A stretch of DNA of 64,000 nucleotides. It comes from Chaetorhynchus papuensis (Eukaryota > Chordata > Aves > Passeriformes > Rhipiduridae). Shown in pieces: positions 46,501 to 58,690 of this stretch. Numbering within the stretch: the stretch's first letter is position 1; every line of letters starts with the position of its first letter. Under the pieces are notes generated by a model. It worked only from the letters and a program-made list of their open reading frames with translations. It was not told the origin of the DNA and did no database searches. Location: the NCBI GenBank assembly GCA_013396525.1, contig VWYX01000695.1, positions 62,001 through 126,000 of the forward strand, given 5' to 3'. A program made the translations under genes and the position numbers.

Positions 46501-48090
46501 CAAGGAAAGGTATCTTCACTGTTGAATGAAAACATTAATGTGTCAATACAGCGTATGAATACTGTTTGACATTTACTAGTTTCAAAAATAAAACACACAG
46601 TATGCCTTGAAAATATGGTATTCCTATTTTTGGAAGATACTTTCTTTGTCTACAGTAACTCATAAATAAATGAAGGAGCACAGTTCCAGAGTGCATACTA
46701 AATGGTGCCTTCATCATTAAGATAGATTTTTAGTAAAGATCTCATAATCTGTATGTTTCCATATGTTTTATAATGCATTTAATTATTTTTTCTTTTTTCA
46801 GTTCTGTGTATTAGCATATGCACGAATAAATTTATACTGAAATAAATTTGAATATGAGACAATTTGCATGTAGACAGAGGAAAATGCCCTCATTATTTCT
46901 TTTTTTTTTTTTTTACATTCTGTACTAGCCACTTTGTAATGAGATATTTTGCCTTCTTCAACCTCAAAATGTATTAAATCTTAACAATGAACAAAAAGAA
47001 ATTGCCTTACATTCAGAAGTTTTATTTCCTCACAGCTCTTACAGGAGTATGGCATGTAACAGACATTTTTACCTCTATAAGAAATACAGAAATCTTGGCC
47101 CAATTTCTCCAGTATTGGCTCTTTGCATGCACAGTCGTTTGAATACGTCTTTTTTAATTGTCATTTGCATCTACAGATGGTGCACCTCATATCCAATTGG
47201 CACATACTGATGGCACTGCTTATATACAGTCTGTGGCTTATCCCTGTAGAGACGAAAAGATGGGCAAACCTTCCCACCACCTCCCAATAACTGTGATGAC
47301 ATTAATGAAAAATGGATTGACATATCTTTAAAAATTTGGCTTTGAAAGTTGCAGCTTAATTTTTCAAGCCTGGTAATTTATGAAAGAATTTTCTCCTACC
47401 AAAATGAATGCAACCTCTACATTTTTTTGATTTTACGGTGGCTTGCAAAAGTATAAACAATTTACAGTGCCATAAAGTCCTAGATGCTAGACAGCTAAAT
47501 ATTCTTAATGTTAATCTTAATGACATAGGCTACTTTCTAGAGCTATTCTTCCCAATTGCACTCACACAATAGCAAGGAAACCTCCAAGTTATCTCACTTT
47601 GGAGTGAGATAACTGAGCAAATACCATTTTTTTATTCCCAGAATGGGCATGTAGAAGCCCAAGATCAGCTCTCACCAGGAACCTGAAAGGTGACTGGAAG
47701 TGCAACTCCTTCCCTACTGGGAATCCTCTGGCTCCACAGCAGTTCTGGAGAGCACGACATGCAAAAGCAGAGAAATGCTGCTTGGTTAATCTTTTCCTCG
47801 TGTGTTCTCCAATGAAGAGGTCTTTTGTGCTGGACACATTCAGGTGGTTAATAATTAAGAAGAACCAAGAAAGTGGCTCATGTTGCTGTTCTGACTGACT
47901 CGATGATAAATATTTCTCATTCCCATTGTGCTTTGATTGTGATACTGTTGCAGTTTAAAAATGCACATAATCCCAGGAATTCTTGAAAACTCCACAATGC
48001 TGAATTAAGCTGTACCCTATACGTTCACTTAAATACCACAAAATACATCTCACTAATTTGGACACATTGTTTTATATTCCACTTGAGAGG
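43566..48090. other. Intergenic, AT-rich
   Basis: No gene is seen. It contains a weak reverse CR1-like piece at 45295-45380 and two stretches dense in developmental transcription-factor-like sites near 46380-46500 and 47150-47190. Open frames here are at most 82 codons with no family resemblance. Confidence 0.7.
45295..45380 (-). repeat. Possible degenerate CR1 fragment, reverse orientation
   Basis: The + strand shows TAGAATACAGTAGAGTAGC and then AAAGAAACCAACAGTGATC and ATCTAGTCCAAATGC, resembling the complement of a CR1 end (ATAGAATCATAGAAT... GATCATCTAGTCCAA). It is quite diverged; what follows to about 45700 I cannot assign. Confidence 0.55.
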
Positions 48091-48109
48091 CAAAATTATC
48101 TGCACTCTT

Positions 48110-48146
48110 AATTGTTACTTGCAACTAAGAGTTGCAAGTAACAATT
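48110..48146. repeat. Perfect inverted repeat, 17-bp arms, 3-nt loop
   Basis: AATTGTTACTTGCAACT and AGTTGCAAGTAACAATT are exact reverse complements separated by AAG. It would fold into a very stable hairpin. No target-site duplication or transposon family is recognised. Confidence 0.95.
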
Positions 48147-50400
48147 GTAGTTGTAAGATTTTGGGCAATATGCTTTTTGCACATTTGCTCTCATTTGTAG
48201 GCTCAGGTAGTATAGTCAAAAATGTCTGCTGCTCACTGGGTCAGGAAATGAGGTCTCAGTTCACAGGCAACAGTACTGGAATTGTGACGATGCTACAGAG
48301 TGGGTAGTTTATACTCCAGCATAAATTAATAATTTCAAAAACTCTCAGCATTTTGCTTCAAGTTCCTTTTTCTCTTCTCTCTCTCAGTGACTGTTTTTAA
48401 AACTCAGGAATTTCATTACTTTCTGGTTTAGCTTGGTTCCTATAGCCAAATTCTTAATTCAGAATACCTCCATAAAGGAAGATATGTTTTGAAAGAACAA
48501 GAGCAATCCTAACTTACCAGTTAGGGAAAAAAATGCACTTTTTTGGTTCTGGACTGCTTCCAGTTTTGAAACATGTTTTGGAATACTACGTTTGCAATTT
48601 GTGATCATTTAAATCTTATTTTTAGTAATAAAATTGTGTTTAAATCTGGTGATCACAGCCCAGGTTTGGTACTGGCCTGGCTCCACTGTTGCCCTGGTTT
48701 CACAGGTCTCCAGTACACCTCTTGTCTTCAGCTCCCAATCCCATGAAACAGACACAGTGACTTGTAGGTGACCCACGATGCTCTGCAGACCTGGGGACTG
48801 CTCGCTTCACTCCTTCCTTCTGCCTCTCTCCTAGCAGGAGACAACCTGCTCTGCAGGCTGCAGAGCACTGGTGGCTGCAGTACTGATGGAAATACAAGTG
48901 AGATGCTGCAGATGCACAGCTGGAAAGCAGGGCTAAGATGCTGGTGGGCTGTGAGACTGTTGTGCATGGGACTGGGAGGAGAAGGGTGTTGGTGTGGACA
49001 GCAGGATATGGGTAGAGGATATGCAGGAGAAAAAGACTCAAGGGAACAAGACTGTGATATTGAGCACGAATTAAGAAGCTGAAGAGCGAAGGTGCAGCTG
49101 GGATGTCAGGCTGCAGGGAGGTGCTGGATGAAGGGGAGGCACACCACAAAAATTTGAACCAATTCCTATTGTCAGGCCCTTGATCACCACACAAGGTCAT
49201 TTTCTTCCAAAGTTCAGTTTGCCTCACACAAAGACGATTTCCCCACACCGCCATTGCTCCTGTTAATGTGGTTTTAGCAGCATTTCAATTACTTCATAAC
49301 AATAAGAGTTGTTTGGTTTTTTTCTGGAGTCAGACTTCAGACAAAATGCAGCATTTATAGGTGTTTCATTCATGTAAGTATGAAGTACACGTATAAAAAA
49401 GCTCACATCTGCCTCTTTTCAGCCTCACAGACTATACCTTTTCAGAGAGACAGGTGGTCCATAAGGATTAACAGGTGTACTCCAAGTATTGCCACCTCCA
49501 TGTTATGAGCAGCCCTTGCAAACACTGTGCTCAAAGCACTTCAATCATTTCTCCATCATTGTCACCACCCAGATACTTCTCCAGGATCCACCTGAGGCAG
49601 TGGCAGCTCCATTCATGTAGTGCACCAAAGAAAATTTAGCACAGGACTAGAAGAGTGCAACAAAAAGAAAGAAAGTTAAAGGGGAAATACTTTCAGTTAA
49701 AAGATTAATTCCAAGCTAGGATAACAGTTTGAGAATAACCAGTCTATTAGGACTAATCAACAGTTAGCTATGGGCCATGTTGATAGAATTTCATGGGAAC
49801 ATGGTACGCATGTGCACGTGTGTGCCTCCATTCTGTCTGTGCAGGGAAAAGCCAAACCAGGCAGTGCAGTAGAGTCTTCAGTGCCCTCAGTGCTCTTCAG
49901 AGCTGCACTGAGATGCACTTGCCGTGCAGGCACTACACAGAGGACAACTGTGATCCACTTAGCACCGGGCAACCAAGTCAGGGTAGGCAGAGACACTACT
50001 GCACCTTTTATCAGGAGAGAGACATCCGTGTGGGTTTGGACAGCTGCTGAATCTGTCTTTATTAACATGGTCCTCAGCTTAGAATGGCATCATCCTGCCT
50101 GGGCTGTGTGCATCAAGGTGTGGTCTGAGAACCTGAACCGAGTATTTCCAGATAGCCAAAATCTACTGTGCCCAAGTCTGGACTTACCTCAGGAAGGTAC
50201 CTTAACTCTTCTATGCTTCTCCTTCCTATGGTCATTATCTGGCTGCATAGAAAAGAGGGCAACAAGATTCATTGGTGACAAGGGCAAAGACAGCAGAGGG
50301 CATGAGCTGGTGATAGAAGTTCCTGGGATCTGGTCTTTGTAATGGTGGTTTAACATTAAATCTATATATATATTGTCCTGGGAAGAGGGAATAGTACCCT
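48147..50400. other. Intergenic, locally GC-richer, no supported gene
   Basis: Two patches (about 48650-49250 and 49760-50340) are GC-richer than their surroundings and hold overlapping open frames on both strands, up to 184 codons (-) and 190 codons (+). Neither shows a family motif, splice support or a membrane or signal pattern I trust. They may be old GC-rich repeat remnants or noncoding RNA sequence. Confidence 0.6.
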
Positions 50401-53400
50401 GAAGTTCTTCACTCCTCTGACTTCTCCAGGCACAAAAATACAGTGTCTCCTTTTGCCAGGCAGCCCAGTTAAGGCTTAAACTCTTTTTGGCATAGTTTTG
50501 TTGTGAGGTATTCTCACCCACAACAAAGAAGGTTATTGCCCTGAAGGTAAAATGGTAGACATGAATTTTGTCAGCCTGAGAAGGAAATTGTTTCTGGATT
50601 TCTCAACTCATATGGCAAAACCTAGGCTATTTATTGAAGGTGCTGCCCTAGCTTATGCATGAAATGAGGACTAGCAATATATTAGCTCTCTGCTGTCAAC
50701 ACAATGGACACATTGGAAAAATTCATTAAAAGCATCTCTGTATTTCTGCAAGGGGTAAGGGAAATGCCTCACTGCTTGGTCTGGTCAGCTGTGGACACTC
50801 TGGTGCCACCAGAGCCACAAGTCTGGACACTAGGAAAAAGCACATAAAGTGTTCTAATACTTAAACTATAAGCAACTGCCAAAACCTTTTATTAGGTGTT
50901 GGAGGTACTTCCTCTGCCCACACAGTTGTCAAAAAGGATGAAAAAAAAAAAAAAAAGGTGATGTTTAACTCTGCAAACTCTGCAGCATGTAAAGCATTTC
51001 TGCATCAGTGATTTCTCCCCCATGGAACACAGCAGGTAAGTCTTGGTGACAGTCAAGCTTAAGCTTATTTTTTTTTCCCTTCAATTTCCTTTGCATTTGC
51101 AAATATAAGATAGGTCCTTAATGTTATATTAACATAGATTTTTATGTGTCAATTAACAGATAAATTCATTATGAAAACTCATTTAGGAAAGGGCTGACAC
51201 CAGATAAAGCCTTGAGGCAGCTGTGGAGTGCTGGGATGAAACATCTGCTCCATCAAATTGCACTCAGAAGCTCCCATTTCTCGGCTGTTCACCCCTGCTC
51301 CACAGCATCTCAAGCAGCACTCACCTCCTCGGGACATACAAGTTCGGACACAGACACACAAAGGCCAAATGTCTCCCTCAATTCTCCCAGGCATAACCAG
51401 CTAAAGAAAGTTGTCAAGATATGCAACCCTTTGACATCATGAAAGAAAAAAACTCTGTACTACATGCCATGTTCACTTTTCATGTGAGATTTGCTTTTGT
51501 TGACTTATTTACTCAGTATTGAATTTGACAACCATCTCAAATATTGAATCTACTTTTGGAACCCACCTATTTTCTATGTTATGGGCCTCATTTGCTATTT
51601 TAGCTAATGCAAAAATGCCTTCTATTACTAGCTGTGTTGCTTCTTATGACATAATAGAAATTGACTCAGAAAGTAGCATATGCTGTTATCACCCATAATA
51701 GATCAGCCACATCTCAAAGATTGGAAGACAAAATTACCATTTGGCATGTCTGTAAATTCAAAGAAAACGTCTGTCCCAAGTTGAAAATTAATGGAATTTT
51801 ATCTATTTTATATATATATATGTATGTATCAAAGGTTTGCTTTCACTACTGCCATAAAAGATTTTTCATTTAGTATTTGTGTAAAAGTAATTCTCTGTGG
51901 GTGTTTAATGTTGTTGAAGAGCTCATCAGGCTGCAATTTGCAAAACACATCTCCTTCTGCCTCTCTGCAGATTGTTTCCTCCACTTTGAGGTTCAGTGCT
52001 TCCAGAAACACAGAGCTGGGAGAAGGTCCTGAGAAGCTGTTTCTCTGTCTCCCTGTCCCACTAAACCATTTCTAACAGTTTTTTCTTACAAAATAGAAGG
52101 CAATACTAAAATATTACGCATTTATACATATACACATCCCTTCATATATGTGTAGTGTACATCAAAATTTCTTCCCTATCGGTTGTTGCTATTTAGTTTT
52201 AAAGGGCCAATAATTCAGAAAAGAGCAATTACTGAGGACGAACCATACCTGAACACCTTCAGAACAGAAAACTCCCTGACAGCAGTCAGACCTTCATGCC
52301 CATACATGGCAGGATCGGACCTTTGATGAGTACTCATTTCTTACCTGTAGCTGGGGTGCATTTTCAACCAGCACACGAGCTCCTTTATAGGGTATGTGGT
52401 GGGGATTTTTTTACCCAGTTGTGCAGACTTTTTTTTCATCCTCTGCCACTCGTGTTTTTGATGAGGATATCTTTTCAACAGCTATGGTTTCTAAAAGGGA
52501 CAAATTATGCGTCCAGTTCTGCAAACCTGCCTGCAATGAACGCCTTTAGAAATCAGTAGAGCTTTCACATGGCAGATGGCTCCCTAGGATTGAGCTCTAC
52601 ATAATTTTGCGATATTTTAGCTGGGGATATTTTAGTGGCTTTTTCCCTATGCATGACAGCATGATTTGCTAGCTGCTAGAAAATGTCATCAGACCCTTTC
52701 TCATTCCACAGTGAAACCTCTGGATTTTTTATTTGAACGAGCAAAAATGTTTTCTTTCCCTGTTGTACAGGACACTCCTATCCAATGAAAATTATTTCCA
52801 GATAAAAACAGTGACAGTCGAAGGGTAGAAGGGTAAACCAGCCATGTTGTGATTCAAAATAGATGTAAAGCCAAAAGAAGGCGGAAGAGATTTGCTAAAA
52901 GCCTTTAAACAAATGTTCTATTATTGAAAATGCTTCCATCCCCTAAAATCCTTGTGGAGGACTTTCTAAGTATTTCATTTGAGGTGTCATCTGATTTCTC
53001 CTACAATGAAATAAATGCAAAAATATGATAAATTCACCAAGTTTAGCTTTTTTGCATTTGTTCAGAAAGGATGAATTCAATGATTATTGCATGTCAGTCC
53101 ACATCTAGACTGCCTCCTACAAAAACACAGCAAAAGAAAAAAAGTTACTGCAAACCTCTCTCTATTTTGCCAGCATTTGTCCCAGTCCAAGAAAGAATTA
53201 ATTCACTATCCCTGGCCAGGCCTATATCTGCACACAGAGATTGCAGTGGATTATTTTATACTAGTTTTGCCAATGGACTCTGCAGGGAACATTCTCCTTC
53301 AAGCCGATCACACAACTGGTTAGGGGTGACAAGACATGTTCTAACCACCTACTACAGTGCTTAAAATGGACTTGCATGTCCAACAGATGTTTAAATTCAA

Positions 53401-55500
53401 AAAACCTGTCAGTGAGGGAAGTAAAGGTTACCCAGCTCCCTGGGCAGTTCACAGGATGAAATAGGAGCCCTATTTAGATAGTTTACATTTCCCAGTGTGT
53501 CATTCCCATAGAAGATATATGTAGCTATGACTTACCATCTCTGGCTAGTAAGACTGATTCTACTGTCAATTTTTTTTGCATCTGTTTTTAAAATCTAAGC
53601 ATCTATGTCTCTATTCTGAAGCAAAGCAGATATTCTGAATACATCTCACTCCATCCTAGAATTTGTAGTCTGTAATACCATTTACAGCACACTCAAATAC
53701 ACAACTCCTTTTGTAATTTTTTCCATTCTGATCTTGTGAATAATTAATTATTCCTTTCAAATGTTTTCATAAGGCATTCCTTCTTTGACCCTTCAGTATG
53801 ATGGCTATTCAACAAAATTAAAATTAATGTGGCTTCCTTGTTTCCTTCTTTATACAACAGTGTAATCAATGATATCATCTGACTTCTGGAGACAGGAACT
53901 GTTAGTTAACCTTCCCTGCCACCCTTGGCTGAGCAGCTGCCTGGCATTGCAGCACGAAAGACATTGTAAAATACAGCAAAATAGCGCCTATCTTCAAAAA
54001 TATGGTGATACAACAGTCATTTTAACAGCAGGATATTTTGATTCATTGTGCCCATTCACTGTTCACATAACCAACACTTCAGGATTTGAGTCTGGGCTAT
54101 TGAAGAGGGTTTTTTTGTGCAAAATAGTTCTTAACCACTGTACCGATGATATTCTGAGCCAGACACTTGATCAGAAAGGTGTAGAGTCCTGGGAGACTAT
54201 TCAGACTCCCACCTGAGATCTCCATGCAAATTTCATGTGCTGTTCTGCCTGAGCATGGAAATACAAATGGGAAAAATACTCACTAAGAAAACAGCACTAG
54301 ACATGATAAGGGATCTGGCTTTTTCATTTGGGTTTTTTTAATGTCATTGTATCAAATGGACAAGAAAAAGTTATAAGAAAGGAGAATGAATAAAAAATAA
54401 TTTGCTTTGGCAGTTGAGAATCATGAATGTGTTTTGCAGCTGGTAACCAACACAGCCAGGGAGGAAGAGTGCTCATTATTGCAACAGTGACAACGAGTCG
54501 GTACATGAAGAGTTAATAAGACCACATTTAGAAAATTAGGGAAATGGGACCTTAAGGAAGCACTCTAAGGCATAACATACAAAGCCATTTTTGCTAATCA
54601 AAGAGGCATTGTAAACTTGGCTGACATTTGCTTTAATGAAAGACTTTCATTTTTGTCCAGCTCCTCCACAGAGTTCAAAACTGTGTAGCTGAACTTTAAA
54701 TGGTCTAGTATTTTGTGTTGAAGGTCTGAACTTTTTTGTCAACAATCAATGGATTATGCATTCCCATTTTTCAAGCTCTGTTCAGCCAGTGTAGGTGACC
54801 TCTTGCTTACAATCACAGACTTGTAGAGCTACGTTAGTTCATGAGGATGAAAAGGGAATTAATTTTGCTATAGGATTACCGCATCCAATTTAGCATTCTT
54901 TGTGCAAACTTACTGAACCAGAGCAGTAACTTCCTTTATACATTCATTTCAAATATTCCCATTTCCTAAATATTCAAGCACTGCTCTCTGTATTTTGGAG
55001 GAACCTGTTTATTGTCATCTAAGTAGAAACCTACACATACACATGTGTAATATTCTAGAAACAGGCAGTCTCTTGTTCTCCTTTTATAGTCTGAAAGATA
55101 AATTATATATTGGATTATAACTTTAGAACGGATATATCCATTTCAGTTTTTATCTGCTAGGGTCCTTAAAAAGTTTAGTTAGTCTAATTTACATCAGAAT
55201 TCAATCACAAAGGAGAGAAAATAAGGAAGATTTACTATCAGAGGTAGTGTTTTCAAAATTTTCTTAATTTTTTTAATAATTTTTCTTGTGGAGTCAAATC
55301 TGGAAAGAAAGGCAATAATGTTTTCTTCTCCAGTCCGAGATTTGAGGGGAACTAGGTCTTACCATGGCAGAAAAGGCAGAGCATCCCTGAGATCAGTTCA
55401 ATGGCCATCTAAAAACATCATCAAAAAGGAGCTGAATTTATGGTTGAACCCTTAAGAAGAGTTGATGTGCCTGAGATATTCCCTGCCCTGTCTCATAGGT
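50401..55500. other. Intergenic, nothing recognised
   Basis: AT-rich sequence with simple runs (TA near 50365 and 51811, poly-A at 50940-50956). No exon, RNA gene or named transposon is visible. Confidence 0.7.
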
Positions 55501-58430
55501 GAATTCTGACAGTACTCAACAGTATCCCAAACCAGAGCTGGTTAAAGACAGAGTAAGTATGTCAGAACAAATTAATTCTTATATTTTATTCTGGAAAAAA
55601 ACCTTTATTTTCATTCTTTGAGAAAGGATTGGGCAGGGGAAAGAAACTGTTTTGATTAAAAAAGCCCCTTGTTCCACCAGTTATACTGGTTTTGTACCTG
55701 AAACATGAAAGTGAAGTGCTTTTTGTCCACTAGTAACAGAAAAAATATTTAGTTTTTATTTGAATTTTTGTACTATTGATTAAAAGGATGAACAGTTTCA
55801 AATTCTTTTAGTAAAATTTCATGTTAGTTGCAAAATAATTTTTCACCGGGGAAAATATCTTGATAGAATGTTGCCAAATTAACCTAATGTAAATGAGAAT
55901 TAAATCCTTCCATGCTGCTAGAGAATCACAATGATGTAAATGAAATTATAATCTACCAGGGAGAAGCAAGTTTAATTTATGGGAGATAAGAGCCTCAGTG
56001 GCTGTTCAGCTGAAAACCCTTAACGTCCTTCCAAAGGCTCAGTCTGAGTTGCATCTGATGTTTTAGCTGCTTACACGATCCAGATTTTAATTCAGAAGAT
56101 GGAGCTGTCTTGACCAAAGCTTCTGTGATGTTGTGTTTCCAAGGTGTTACCCATTCCAGGAGATGCTAACACAGGCAGACTGTGAATGCCTGACACCCTT
56201 TTCATACTTTGATGCTGTTCTATGAACTTAAACCAAGCTGAGCTATTTTTTTTTTTTCATCATCCATTAATGATAAACAGCAAATCAGTTAATTAATCCA
56301 TGTATTTCATGGACTGTCAGTGTTGAAAAAAGGTGAGTTTTGAACAGTATTTTGCACCTAATTCTTACTAACTCTTGAACAACAGACCGGTAAAGTTTCT
56401 CTACTTCTTTGATAGTGACTTTGAAGAATGCACAGCTATGCTTGAACTCTATGACCACGAATGAAATGCAAAATAAAAATGCTCTTAATCTAAGAACAGA
56501 AACAATGCTCTATTTATGCTAGATGCTTATAACAATAACATTGATCATGTAATCATGACTAAACTATTGATTCAAATAATTTGTTGGTATTTAAGGAGAT
56601 TCCTGCTGAAAACTCTTTGCACTCAATCTGTGTTTGAAAATGTTTTAAAAAGCTGAACTAAAACTGAATAATGAACTCTATGGGTATTTCACTGACTAAC
56701 CAGACTTGTGACTTTGTATCTGAGAGAAACAGAAGATCATTTTATGAAACACCTTCCTGATAAAATTGTAATTTCATTATTCTCAAAATACTCATCTATT
56801 GGTTTGGAGCAAATGTACCATGAATAAAATAAAAACAAAATTGATTTATTCTTGAATTGGTTTTATTTACTATCCTATTCAAATGCATTGAATATCATGA
56901 TATATGTAAGGGAGACTTAACATAACATAAAGTCCAAAAAAAATATCTAGAATTACAACTGAAATCTCAAGAATTTTTACGATTTGAAACAGAGTGATGT
57001 TTATTTTGCTAGAATGATATTATTGAGATTAGAATACAATAGCACTAGACAAATTGCCAAAATAGATTGCTTCAACCAGCATGTACTACAGATTCCTAGA
57101 ATTTTTATTTAATGAGAAATACCAGAATTTCATCTCTCCCCTTAATTTAATTCAAAGGAGAAAAAAGGGAAGAAATTATTACTCAAAAAATTTGAATGGC
57201 ACTGTGTAATAATGGAAATTTAAAACTATGAAAAAAGATGTAGATGTTGGCAAATCTATAAGGTTGCATGAAGACTGATATTACTTATTATATTAACAAA
57301 TCTACATATTTAAATAAATATGTGCATATTTTAAATAAACCAAGGACTTTGGCTTGACAGTTAAAATATTTGGGGGTTCATCATCTGTATTGTCTAAACT
57401 TGAGTATATTTATCACTTTTATGAGGACACATAATTTATACCTACTCTTCACTTGACCTGAGCCACTAAAGCAAACGGATTACCATCAGTTCAAGTCACT
57501 TTATACAAAGACCCTTTTCACTGACAATGCACTGCTCCAGCACAATAACCAAACAAAGGCCCCACATAAAAGACTTCGTAGTGTATTTTTAGGATACTTT
57601 GTATAATTTTGATCTACTTCAATATACTTTGCATACCTTCTCTGTGTTGATATTATTTGAGTTTTAAGTACAATGGACTTTGTATAAAACTACAGAGGAA
57701 TGAAATAGGGAATTAAAGAAAAAAAAAAACGAATCCCTTCAATGCTTTCATTTGTGGTCAGTCACCACTGTACTCCCTCTTATTTCTTTTGAGATTTGTA
57801 GCCAAGCTGAGATCTATGGCCATCTGTTTTTAATCTCTATTCAGGATGCTAGTCTGTGGATCAATGAACTCTAGCCACAGTCTATAGAGAAACTGCAAAT
57901 CTTTTTGGGATAATTTCCAGAGGATAATAATATTCACAAGAGACTTCTTTTGCCTTCCTTATCTCCAGCTACAGTTTTTCATAAAAGAATGGTATCATAG
58001 CTGCCTGTTCCAACAATCGCTGCTATCATGATGCATTATTGCTAGTGAGCTAAACAATTGAAGTCATAAATCTTTGAGCTTTTAGCTATGCTACCACTGC
58101 CCAAAGGAGATTTTGTGAGACACAAGTGAGCTAAAGAGAGTCAAGTGACTAAATGCAAGAGGGTGAAATAGGACAGAAAAGCTTTCCTTCTAATATATTG
58201 TCTGGATTTTCTTGCAAGAAAAACATAGCTTGAAATAAAAGTACCTTCACAAGTCTGAAATTAAACAGGGTGCACTTGCTTCCACCAGACACAACCATAC
58301 TGGCAGAAATAAATAATTCTACTAACTGTACATTACACTGAGAAACAAATATCAGCAGAAAACAATAACCATTTGTTCCTGGTGCCCATTGACTCGGCAT
58401 CTGCTGAGAATGAGATGCACAAACACATAT
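55501..58430. other. Intergenic, very AT-rich and free of recognisable transposons
   Basis: About 3 kb without CR1 and with almost no open frame above 60 codons. It has many TAATTA- and ATTGAT-like words. This could be a conserved regulatory part of a gene desert or simply neutral AT-rich DNA. Confidence 0.5.
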
Positions 58431-58439
58431 GCTAAGAAG

Positions 58440-58690
58440 TGCTAATCTCGCTGGCTCTCGCACAGCTCAGCCGCTGAGCACTCCCCTACAGGCACTTCTG
58501 TGCACGACCTGCAGTCATCCCGCCAAAGCCAGAAAACGCGTGGCTTTGTAAATCCCCGGCGGTCTGCACTGCTGCTGCTCCTCTCCTCATACTGAGGAAA
58601 AAGTGCAGAGAGCATCAGGGACTGAAGGAGGTACAGGTTCCCCATTCCCAAACTAAATCAGCCGCAGTACTGGCTGACAGCACAATACTC
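58440..58690. promoter_or_regulatory. Small CpG cluster
   Basis: About eleven CpG dinucleotides fall in 250 bp, including AACGCGTGG and CCCCGGCGG, inside CpG-poor flanks. A minus-strand open frame of 69 codons crosses it but resembles nothing I know. It could be a small promoter or enhancer, or the remains of a GC-rich insertion. Confidence 0.3.

Noticed and set aside
49770..50342. 190-codon plus-strand open frame
   Set aside because: Overlapping frames are open on both strands, composition is mixed, and no domain or conserved motif is visible.
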